A program made the translations under genes and the position numbers. Below, piece by piece: positions 1 through 5,129 of a DNA stretch of 5,530 nucleotides. Every line of letters begins with the position of its first letter. Within the stretch, counting starts at the first letter, position 1. The notes under the pieces are model-generated. The model worked only from the letters and a program-made list of their open reading frames with translations. It had not been told where the DNA came from and made no database searches. Location: NCBI GenBank assembly GCA_013824385.1, contig PNNU01000256.1:1-5530 (forward strand). Reading direction: 5' to 3'. Origin of the DNA: Anaerolinea sp. Lineage in GTDB: Bacteria > Chloroflexota > Anaerolineae > Anaerolineales > Anaerolineaceae.

Positions 1-14
1 ATTTTATACCTTCT

Positions 15-275
15 TTAATTTCCAAGATCAGCAAGAATTCGTTGATATTCATCACGCGTAATCTCGCCTTTAGCATACCGTGCTTGTGCAATATCTTTGG
101 CTGACTGATTTGCGATTGTCTGGGAAGTTGTTTGGTTACTTGTCCCGTTCGACTTTCGAACAGCCCAAACAATCAACAAGATTACTCCTACCACGATACC
201 TATCACAATTATTGAACCAAGGATCATTCCAACAAGTCCCATTCCACCAAACCCATATCCAAAATTACCCATCAT
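15..275 (-). CDS. Small SHOCT-domain membrane protein
   Basis: An 86-residue protein with a Gly/Met-rich N-terminus (MMGNFGYGFGGMG, residues 1-13), one hydrophobic transmembrane segment (about 15-39) ending in a positive Arg-Lys stop (40-41), a Ser/Thr/Asn/Gln-rich linker (42-56) and a C-terminal SHOCT domain (about 58-85, with the typical ARYAKGEITRDEY pattern). The positive-inside rule puts the SHOCT domain in the cytoplasm and the Met/Gly tip outside. SHOCT domains are short C-terminal helical modules thought to mediate oligomerisation; the precise role here is unknown. The first of two adjacent ATG codons is chosen because an AGGAAGG ribosome site lies 6 bases upstream. The gene follows the sensor kinase but has its own predicted promoter with four regulator boxes, so it is likely a target of the adjacent two-component system. 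Its MMGN-GY tip echoes the MMGNGYNMMGG stretch of the PepSY-like protein encoded at 2351-3100. Confidence 0.88.
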   Translation of the reverse strand: MMGNFGYGFGGMGLVGMILGSIIVIGIVVGVILLIVWAVRKSNGTSNQTTSQTIANQSAKDIAQARYAKGEITRDEYQRILADLGN

Positions 276-332
276 GACGAACCTTCCTTTTCTGGATTTT
301 CATCCGTTTTCTTCGTTTTGATTTACTTAACC

Positions 333-338
333 ATCCTA
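333..338 (-). promoter_or_regulatory. Candidate -10 element for the SHOCT gene
   Basis: TAGGAT on the minus strand matches four of six bases of TATAAT and begins 9 bases after the last regulator heptamer. This is about the distance seen at PhoB-activated promoters, where the boxes replace a -35 element. It would start transcription some 50 bases before the SHOCT start codon. The assignment rests mainly on spacing, so it is tentative. Confidence 0.4.
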
Positions 339-347
339 ACAAAGAAG

Positions 348-387
348 CATGAAGGTATATTGAAGACAATGTAAAGCTTTGGTAAAG
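348..387 (-). promoter_or_regulatory. Four tandem response-regulator heptamers upstream of the SHOCT gene
   Basis: Read on the minus strand, four heptamers follow one another with exactly 4 bases between them: CTTTACC (381-387), CTTTACA (370-376), CTTCAAT (359-365) and CTTCATG (348-354). The 11-bp period of direct repeats is the arrangement bound by head-to-tail dimers of OmpR/PhoB-family regulators. The first two match the consensus best and the last two are degraded. The array begins only 3 bases after the kinase stop codon. The same array, in the same orientation, stands upstream of the PepSY-like gene at 3162-3201, which strongly supports a shared regulator. The obvious candidate is the response regulator encoded at 1556-2239, though binding is inferred. 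Confidence 0.75.
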
Positions 388-389
388 GT

Positions 390-1547
390 TTATTTAGAAT
401 TGGTCTCGGAAATTGGCAATGTGAAATAGATTGATGTACCTTTACCTTCACCGGCACTTTCCACCCAGATACGCCCCTGGTGGGCTTTGACAAGAGCTTG
501 CGCAATCGTTAATCCAATGCCACTTCCCCCGCTTGCCCGTGTTCTCGATTTATCAGTTCGATAGAAACGATTAAAAATCATTGGTAAATGTTCAGGCGAA
601 ATACCAATTCCTGTATCAGTTATAGTAAAAAAAACCTCTTCTTTTGCACTTGAAACTGAAATGGTTACTATTCCTCCAGTCGGCGTATATTGCAAAGCGT
701 TTCCGACCAGGTTAGTCAACACCTGGACGATACGGTCTTTATCCGCAGCCACTTTTGGAAGGTTCATTTCAAATGAATTATTTAGAATTATTCCTTTATC
801 ATCATATTGCCGGTTGAAATGATTTACAACAGTTTCAACCAATAAAGTTGGCATCACCGATTCTATTTTTAGTTGGTATGCACCAGCTTCCACTCTACTA
901 AGTTCTTGCAGGTCGTTTACGAGTCTCTGCAAACGGTCTGCTTCAGCATATACTTGATTATAGGTTTCTGGTGTTGCTGATATAACGCCATCAATGAGTC
1001 CCTCCATATATCCTTTTATGGCTGATAGCGGAGTTCGCAATTCATGAGTCACATCACCGATCAATTGACGGCGCACACTTTCAGTTTTTTCAAGTTTATC
1101 GGCCATCTGATTGAAAGAAAGCGCCAATTGATCCAATTCATCAAGTTGGTTTTCTTGTACATTACCTGATATTTGTAGTCGTTCTTCATATTCTCCCGCT
1201 GCTATTTTGCGACTAAGCCTCATTAATCTTTGAATAGGTTCAACAACCTGACGACTAATTAAGAAACTAGCCACCACCGCCGCTAGTAGAGCGATTAGGG
1301 TCGCCAAAGTTAAAGCCTCAGTTACTGCTGCCTTGTAATTAACAAATAATTGTGTTTCCATTGTTTGGGTTGATCCCAACGTTGGATTGTTTAACATCAT
1401 TGCACTCATCCCGGACATGTGCCGACTAAATGCTGTGGGGATAGATAAACTCGTTGCGGTTGCAAGAACCACAACCCCAATAATAATAACAATCACATAA
1501 GAAACGAATAACTTCCATGAGAGATGTTTGCGAATAAAACTTTGCAT
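390..1547 (-). CDS. Membrane sensor histidine kinase (BaeS/CusS-like architecture)
   Basis: A complete 385-residue kinase. Transmembrane segment 1 (about 13-35) and segment 2 (about 77-97) enclose a short extracytoplasmic loop of about 40 residues containing a Met/His cluster (HMSGMSAMM, 43-51). A HAMP linker follows (about 98-150), then the dimerisation/phosphoacceptor domain with HELRTP (phosphorylated His168) and the ATPase domain with the N box (NLVGNAL, 279-285), G1 box DTGIG (311-315), F-box region around 325-329 and G2 box GGSGIGL (340-346). All catalytic motifs look intact. It would autophosphorylate and pass phosphate to Asp54 of the regulator encoded immediately upstream. The genes are separated by only 8 bases, and the AGGTGG ribosome site sits in that gap, so they are almost certainly cotranscribed and translationally coupled. 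The ligand is unknown; the Met cluster makes Cu(I) or Ag(I) a reasonable guess. The loop is too small for a folded sensor domain. Confidence 0.95.
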   Translation of the reverse strand: MQSFIRKHLSWKLFVSYVIVIIIGVVVLATATSLSIPTAFSRHMSGMSAMMLNNPTLGSTQTMETQLFVNYKAAVTEALTLATLIALLAAVVASFLISRQVVEPIQRLMRLSRKIAAGEYEERLQISGNVQENQLDELDQLALSFNQMADKLEKTESVRRQLIGDVTHELRTPLSAIKGYMEGLIDGVISATPETYNQVYAEADRLQRLVNDLQELSRVEAGAYQLKIESVMPTLLVETVVNHFNRQYDDKGIILNNSFEMNLPKVAADKDRIVQVLTNLVGNALQYTPTGGIVTISVSSAKEEVFFTITDTGIGISPEHLPMIFNRFYRTDKSRTRASGGSGIGLTIAQALVKAHQGRIWVESAGEGKGTSIYFTLPISETNSK

Positions 1548-1555
1548 CTGACCAC

Positions 1556-2239
1556 CTATTTATCTTCGAAACGATAGCCTACACCACGAATTGTCTCAAT
1601 AAAGCGATCTTCCCCTAATTTTTGTCTCACATGTCCAATATGGACATCAACAACTCTTGTGTCACCAAAATAATCATATCCCCATGCCTTCTCCAACAAT
1701 TGTTCACGGGTTAATACCATACCCTGGTGTTGTGCAAGAGCTACTAAAAGGTCAAATTCCACCGCAGTCAACTCGATTAATTGCTCATCCACCCAGACTC
1801 GTCGCTCAGAGGTATCAATATGGATGTGAGAAAATTCAATAGAAGAATTTGAATCAGCCATATTACTTGTGTTTTGAAGGCGACGCAATACCGCTTTTAT
1901 CCTGGCAATTAATTCCCTTGGGCTAAAAGGTTTGGTCAAATAATCATCAGCACCTACGGATAAACCAATAATCTTATCGGTTTCTTCCGCGCGTGCGGTC
2001 AGCATGATCACATACACGTTCGATTCTCGCCTTAGATTAGTAAGCACCTCAACTCCATCCATTCCCGGGAGCATAACATCCAGAATGATTACATCCGGTT
2101 TGAATGTTCTCGCGATTTGTAGACCTGTCTGGCCATCCATGGCAGATAAGAATTCATATCCTTCTGCTTGTAGATAAGCGGTTATCACGGTATGAATCGA
2201 GGGTTCATCATCAATTATTAATATTTTTGCAGTTGCCAC
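1556..2239 (-). CDS. OmpR/PhoB-family response regulator
   Basis: A 227-residue two-domain transcription factor. The receiver domain (about 4-118) shows the acidic pair Asp10-Asp11, phosphoacceptor Asp54 (in IILDVMLPGMDG), Thr81 and Lys103 (in TKPFSPREL). A linker (about 121-132) leads to a C-terminal winged-helix DNA-binding domain with the family's recognition-helix signature (DTRVVDVHIGHVRQKLG) and the terminal hairpin RGVGYRF. The GTG at 2237-2239 is chosen over an upstream in-frame TTG because AAGGAAG (2245-2251) lies 5 bases before it and the resulting N-terminus (MATAKILIIDDEP) fits the family; the TTG would place that ribosome site inside the coding sequence. The partner kinase follows after 8 bases. 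Likely targets are the two arrays of CTTTACA-type heptamers at 348-387 and 3162-3201, upstream of the SHOCT and PepSY-like genes. No clear promoter of its own is visible, so it may depend on read-through from the PepSY-like gene. Confidence 0.95.
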   Translation of the reverse strand: MATAKILIIDDEPSIHTVITAYLQAEGYEFLSAMDGQTGLQIARTFKPDVIILDVMLPGMDGVEVLTNLRRESNVYVIMLTARAEETDKIIGLSVGADDYLTKPFSPRELIARIKAVLRRLQNTSNMADSNSSIEFSHIHIDTSERRVWVDEQLIELTAVEFDLLVALAQHQGMVLTREQLLEKAWGYDYFGDTRVVDVHIGHVRQKLGEDRFIETIRGVGYRFEDK

Positions 2240-2296
2240 ATGTACTTCCTTCAATCATATATATCAAATTGATCATAGATCTATTTTACATACAAA

Positions 2297-2324
2297 CAGG
2301 GACCGGCGATATATCCGATCCCTG
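2297..2324 (-). terminator. Weak intrinsic terminator or attenuator after the PepSY-like gene
   Basis: A 10-bp stem (2297-2306 with 2315-2324) encloses an 8-base loop, starting about 26 bases after the PepSY-like stop codon. In minus-strand RNA all ten positions pair, one as a G-U wobble; in plus-strand RNA the same position is a C-A mismatch, which favours the minus direction. The following tract is TTTGTATGT, a poor U-run, so termination is probably partial and would let some transcripts continue into the response-regulator gene. Confidence 0.55.
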
Positions 2325-2350
2325 AGAATCCAATTTTGGCCTAAGTTATT

Positions 2351-3100
2351 TTATTCCGACATCTCAATAAAAGTTCCATGCCAGGTATGAAGAAATACTT
2401 GACCGTTGAAACCGTTGACACTTAGCATGCCTGTCACATTTCCATCTTTTGTAATGTCGATAGTGTAATAACCATAAAAAGGATCAGCATCTGTTGCTGT
2501 CTTATATCCAGGATACTCTTTATCCAAATAGGTTTGGGCTAAAGCTAAAGCTTTTTCTGAAGTCACAGTCATTGTTGAAGATGCGGATTCATCGTTGGTA
2601 TTCAAACCACCCATCATTCCATTGCGCCCGCTCATCATTCCATTGGAAGCGCCCATACCACCATATTTTAGGTTCCACATCATATTTGGACCATATTCTG
2701 GAATTACATTGAGATTCGTTGGGTCAACCAGAAGTTCCATTGCACCAATACCAGTGCTTTTTTCAGTAATGCGAGCGTAGGCATTGTTATTAAAAACCAT
2801 GATTTCTTTGAGTTCAAGATCAGAATTATTCAAATTTTTCAGGTATCCCTCAACAGCTTGAGTAGCCTGGTCAACAGTCAGAGGCTTATTATTCAAAGTT
2901 GCCGGTCCGCCCATCATGTTGTAGCCATTGCCCATCATTGAATAACCTTGGTTGGCATTTCCTTGTCTCATCATACCCGTTGATGCAAATCCAACTGATC
3001 CTAGGTTTGTACGACCTACAAACAACCCTGCTCCGAAAAGCAGAGCGCTCAACACAAGTCCACCGATAACCATTAACGTAATTGCTAAAGTTTTATTCAC
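2351..3100 (-). CDS. Membrane-anchored Met-rich protein with two PepSY-like repeats
   Basis: A 249-residue protein with an N-terminal hydrophobic segment (about 5-28) that acts as a signal anchor or signal peptide, so the rest is extracytoplasmic. A Gly/Asn/Met-rich stretch (about 42-65) carries MM pairs at 43-44, 55-56 and 62-63. The first PepSY-like repeat (about 73-138) starts LTVDQATQAVEGYL, a central linker has MM pairs at 140-141, 155-156 and 162-163, and a second repeat (about 177-245) starts MTVTSEKALALAQTYL. PepSY-type domains are small extracytoplasmic modules; the MM pairs suggest binding of Cu(I) or another soft metal, which is an inference. The GTG at 3098-3100 is preferred to the upstream TTG at 3121 because GGAG (3110-3113) lies 9 bases before it and the TTG has no ribosome site. 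Regulator boxes at 3162-3201 suggest control by the two-component system encoded directly downstream. Confidence 0.82.
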   Translation of the reverse strand: MNKTLAITLMVIGGLVLSALLFGAGLFVGRTNLGSVGFASTGMMRQGNANQGYSMMGNGYNMMGGPATLNNKPLTVDQATQAVEGYLKNLNNSDLELKEIMVFNNNAYARITEKSTGIGAMELLVDPTNLNVIPEYGPNMMWNLKYGGMGASNGMMSGRNGMMGGLNTNDESASSTMTVTSEKALALAQTYLDKEYPGYKTATDADPFYGYYTIDITKDGNVTGMLSVNGFNGQVFLHTWHGTFIEMSE

Positions 3101-3146
3101 CTTTATGATCTCCAATCTCAAATATAAAATTCAAACTTATGATTAA

Positions 3147-3152
3147 AGGTTA
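3147..3152 (-). promoter_or_regulatory. Tentative -10 position for the PepSY-like gene
   Basis: TAACCT on the minus strand begins 9 bases after the last heptamer of the upstream array, exactly the distance of the candidate -10 at the SHOCT promoter. It matches only three of six bases of TATAAT and lies in a small palindrome (AAAGGT-T-ACCTTT, 3145-3157). An alternative with a better sequence, TATATT at 3121-3126, lies too far from the boxes and almost on the ribosome site. Confidence 0.25.
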
Positions 3153-3161
3153 CCTTTTGGA

Positions 3162-3201
3162 GATAAAGAGACTGTAAAGCGTTTCTAAAGCTTTTGTAAA
3201 G
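3162..3201 (-). promoter_or_regulatory. Four tandem response-regulator heptamers upstream of the PepSY-like gene
   Basis: On the minus strand the heptamers CTTTACA (3195-3201), CTTTAGA (3184-3190), CTTTACA (3173-3179) and CTTTATC (3162-3168) are separated by exactly 4 bases each (AAAG, AACG, GTCT), giving a strict 11-bp period. Two OmpR/PhoB-type dimers could bind head-to-tail. The leading 18 bases match the SHOCT-promoter array at 16 of 18 positions. All four copies keep CTTTA, making this the stronger of the two sites. The likely binding protein is the response regulator encoded at 1556-2239, giving control of the PepSY-like gene and probably autoregulation of the operon. Confidence 0.8.
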
Positions 3202-3287
3202 AATTAAACAAATGATTCTATGTAATTAGATCACCAAAAAAGGGGTTCAATTAATTTATTGCAATCCTGTGGAAGTTGATAAGAAAT

Positions 3288-3321
3288 ATGTAGATTTTCC
3301 GGAATAGTGGAAAAACTACAT
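3288..3321 (-). terminator. Weak hairpin terminator after the L,D-transpeptidase gene
   Basis: Two 13-base arms (3288-3300 and 3309-3321) pair with one internal mismatch around an 8-base loop, beginning 35 bases after the transpeptidase stop codon. On the minus strand the stem is followed by TATTTCTTATC, a modest T-rich tract. The stem is AT-rich, so efficiency may be low, but its position suggests that the HMA and transpeptidase genes form a transcription unit separate from the PepSY-like/two-component unit. Confidence 0.45.
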
Positions 3322-3356
3322 TTACAAAAAAGCAAAATTTATGAATATTTTGGGGA

Positions 3357-4520
3357 TTATGCTCCTCCCGCGCCATAAAAGGATGGATCTGTTGGCGTTT
3401 TTCCGGAAGGATCCCAGACATAAACGTAATCTCCATCTTTTGCCCAATCAAAAACCCAATGGGCATCCGCAACTGATAAATTGACACAACCGTGTGATCT
3501 TTGATATCCAAAAAGAGTATTCCAATAGGCACCATGCAATGCCCTTGCCTGGTCGTAATACTGGATGAAAGGAACATCCTCCAAATAATAATAATCAGAC
3601 CGGTCGGCTTCAAAAGCGCCTTGCATGTACTGATTTTCAAGTCTTTTGTAAATTTTGAAAACACCAGGCTGTGTAAAAAACGGATCGACACCACTTGAAA
3701 TTAGTGTAGCAAAAACAATTCGATCTTTTTCATGGACAATGAGTACCTGCTCATAAAGATTAACTTCAATCCAACGGTCTGATTCTACGCCTGGAGGTAA
3801 TGTGTAATTTGGAGTAACTCGCCCAACTGCGTGGTGATCTATCCATTCATTTGGTCCAACCATAACCCATTCAGTGTCTTTATTATTTGAATCATAAATA
3901 TTGATGACATCAAATCTTTTATATTCTTTACCAATCTCTTCGAATTCAATACCTGGACCCTTTCTGGATGTTGTTTCAGTAAGTATCCATCCAAATGGTA
4001 AAGTTGGATTCCTTTTAAATGCTAACCCTTGAAAAGATTGAACCCCCACCTTTGTTATCACTTCCGCACTAATCCACTTCGATGTTGAAGTTTGATAAAA
4101 TATGCCTTTTTCGGTTGATACCTTTTGAATGAGTGAAACATATTTTATTCGACTTGCTGCTAGTTTTCCGGTCGGGTTTCCTGCAATGGCATCTTCAATG
4201 GTGGCATAGAGCGGAACCTCATCATTTGTCACTTTGGCATAGGAAAATGGTATGTTATTTAACTCAACCGGTGGGTTTATTCCCGGAAATGGTACTGGGG
4301 GGAATGTGATTCCAACCTTCGCCAAATCGTCCAGCCTTTTTGCTGGACCGTCCACACTGCAATCTTTAGCTATAAATAAATCCGCATCACCGGGAATACA
4401 TAAAGCCCTTATCGGATTTTCAACAATTAGATTATTCTCTGCAGACACTTTTGTTGGAATAATTATTTGCATCGAAAGTAAAAACAACAAAAGTAAAAAT
4501 CCTGGAAGAAATTTCTTCAT
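3357..4520 (-). CDS. Secreted L,D-transpeptidase (YkuD family)
   Basis: A 387-residue exported enzyme. Residues 1-27 form a signal peptide (KK, long hydrophobic core, cleavage likely after KVSA). The middle (about 92-235) looks like two SH3-like wall-binding modules, judged from short beta-rich segments ending in W-V/I-S/D patterns (for example SKWISAEVI and NEWIDHHAVG). The C-terminal YkuD catalytic domain (about 249-370) contains the conserved His329 in ALHGAYW and the active-site motif SHGCVNL (342-348) with nucleophile Cys345. Such enzymes form 3-3 peptidoglycan cross-links or attach proteins to the wall, outside the membrane. Cys41 and Cys54 could form a disulfide. The ATG is supported by GGAG 4 bases upstream and by the signal peptide starting immediately. 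It lies 64 bases downstream of the HMA gene on the same strand and could share its transcript. No regulator heptamers precede it. Confidence 0.93.
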   Translation of the reverse strand: MKKFLPGFLLLLFLLSMQIIIPTKVSAENNLIVENPIRALCIPGDADLFIAKDCSVDGPAKRLDDLAKVGITFPPVPFPGINPPVELNNIPFSYAKVTNDEVPLYATIEDAIAGNPTGKLAASRIKYVSLIQKVSTEKGIFYQTSTSKWISAEVITKVGVQSFQGLAFKRNPTLPFGWILTETTSRKGPGIEFEEIGKEYKRFDVINIYDSNNKDTEWVMVGPNEWIDHHAVGRVTPNYTLPPGVESDRWIEVNLYEQVLIVHEKDRIVFATLISSGVDPFFTQPGVFKIYKRLENQYMQGAFEADRSDYYYLEDVPFIQYYDQARALHGAYWNTLFGYQRSHGCVNLSVADAHWVFDWAKDGDYVYVWDPSGKTPTDPSFYGAGGA

Positions 4521-4584
4521 TAGGCTCCAATTTTTCTAGATAAATTCATTGAAGTAAATATGGAGTAATCGATCACGCCAGCAA

Positions 4585-4881
4585 TCATCCAATAATCTGT
4601 GCGCTGTAATTATGGTGCCCACCGTTTCCAGCTCTTGAAATCAATTCAGGCAACGTAGTTGGTTCGATTAAACTCGGGTTGTAAGTCACTTCAGTCATTC
4701 CATCGAAGTAATCGATTTTTACATCAATAATTCCAAACATGGTTATTAGTGCGTTTTTTACCCTCATTGCACAATTAGGGCAATTTAACCCGGAAGTAAC
4801 CAAATATACAAACTTGACTGAATTTTTTTCCACTTCATAAGGTGATCTATCAATTGGTTCGATTTTGCAAGTTTCGATCAT
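4585..4881 (-). CDS. Small heavy-metal-associated (HMA) domain protein
   Basis: A 98-residue protein with an about 20-residue N-terminal extension followed by one HMA (ferredoxin-like) domain, about 23-86. The metal site GLNCPNC supplies Cys34 and Cys37, followed by AMRVKNAL as helix 1. Later strands (VDVKIDYF-type, TEVTYNP) and the closing LISRAG fit the fold seen in CopZ, MerP and P-type ATPase N-terminal domains. The tail GNGGHH (85-90) adds two His residues; Cys5 is an extra possible ligand. There is no signal peptide, so it probably acts in the cytoplasm as a metallochaperone for Cu(I) or another soft metal. The ATG at 4879-4881 is chosen because AAAGGA (4890-4895) lies 8 bases upstream. 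An in-frame ATG at 4983 would add 34 residues running through a hairpin and the likely promoter, and is rejected. It is divergent from the Cys-Cys membrane protein gene at 5128. Confidence 0.88.
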   Translation of the reverse strand: MIETCKIEPIDRSPYEVEKNSVKFVYLVTSGLNCPNCAMRVKNALITMFGIIDVKIDYFDGMTEVTYNPSLIEPTTLPELISRAGNGGHHNYSAQIIG

Positions 4882-4910
4882 TTTTGCTTTCCTTTGTTTA
4901 TTGAATTCGC

Positions 4911-4952
4911 ATAGAACGCCATTCACACCTATGGAAGTGAATGGCGTTCTAT
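4911..4952 (-). promoter_or_regulatory. Perfect 16-bp hairpin in the predicted HMA mRNA leader
   Basis: The arms at 4911-4926 and 4937-4952 are perfect inverted complements (16 of 16), with a 10-base loop at 4927-4936. The structure lies between the predicted HMA promoter and its ribosome site, about 15 bases upstream of the AAAGGA, and leaves that site free. Neither side has a terminator-like T-run. It could stabilise the mRNA, serve as an operator read as DNA, or respond to a ligand. The function is unknown; the structure itself is certain from sequence. Confidence 0.7.
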
Positions 4953-4974
4953 TTAGGAGGAGAAGGATGTACCT

Positions 4975-5002
4975 ACTATACAAGTATTTAAATTATGGTC
5001 AC
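4975..5002 (-). promoter_or_regulatory. Candidate sigma70-like promoter for the HMA gene
   Basis: On the minus strand GTGACC (4997-5002, four of six matches to TTGACA) and TATAGT (4975-4980, five of six matches to TATAAT) are separated by 16 bases. Transcription would start near 4968, giving a leader of roughly 85 bases that contains the perfect 16-bp hairpin at 4911-4952. Confidence 0.45.
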
Positions 5003-5065
5003 AGTGCCTTTTAGCCCAGTTCGATATAGGCGTTATTGCTTAGTGTATTTCAAGCTACTCTGCGC

Positions 5066-5094
5066 ATGACACTCTGAGCCAAATTTCGTATGAT
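5066..5094 (+). promoter_or_regulatory. Sigma70-like promoter for the divergent Cys-Cys membrane protein gene
   Basis: ATGACA (5066-5071) and TATGAT (5089-5094) each match five of six consensus bases and are separated by the optimal 17 bases. Transcription would start near 5101, giving a leader of about 27 bases. The -10 element overlaps the left arm of an inverted repeat (5093-5129), so a repressor bound there could block this promoter. Confidence 0.6.
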
Positions 5095-5129
5095 TCAAAC
5101 ATACTATTGGTCTTTATGGATGTTTGAAT
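5093..5129. repeat. 10-bp inverted repeat overlapping promoter and start codon (possible operator)
   Basis: ATTCAAACAT (5093-5102) and ATGTTTGAAT (5120-5129) are perfect inverted copies separated by 17 bases. The left arm covers the end of the -10 element and the predicted transcription start; the right arm includes the first two bases of the ATG at 5128. Because the left arm would be only partly transcribed, a DNA operator is more likely than an RNA hairpin. TTCAAA/TTTGAA half-sites recall those of some ArsR/SmtB-family metal repressors, but those usually sit closer together, and no such repressor gene is in the window. Confidence 0.5.

Noticed and set aside
2240..2254. TTG start for the response regulator
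   Set aside because: The only good ribosome site (2245-2251) lies inside this extension and serves the GTG at 2239.
3101..3121. TTG start for the PepSY-like protein
   Set aside because: No ribosome site precedes it, whereas GGAG at 3110-3113 serves the GTG at 3100, which starts right before the membrane anchor.
3145..3157. Short palindrome AAAGGT-T-ACCTTT near the PepSY-like promoter
   Set aside because: Six-base arms in an AT-rich region can occur by chance; there is no second copy at the SHOCT promoter, so I do not call it an operator.
3251..3694. A 147-codon minus-strand open frame overlapping the transpeptidase 3' end
   Set aside because: It runs in another frame across the conserved YkuD catalytic domain, has no family features, and its composition is that of a shadow.
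4521..4584. Separate promoter for the transpeptidase gene
   Set aside because: Only poor -35/-10 pairs can be drawn (for example TTGCTG with TATTTA at 18 bases); cotranscription with the HMA gene is simpler.
4882..4983. N-terminal extension of the HMA protein to an upstream ATG
   Set aside because: The extra 34 codons cross the 16-bp hairpin and the predicted -10 element; the ATG at 4881 has a good ribosome site and leaves a normal HMA protein.
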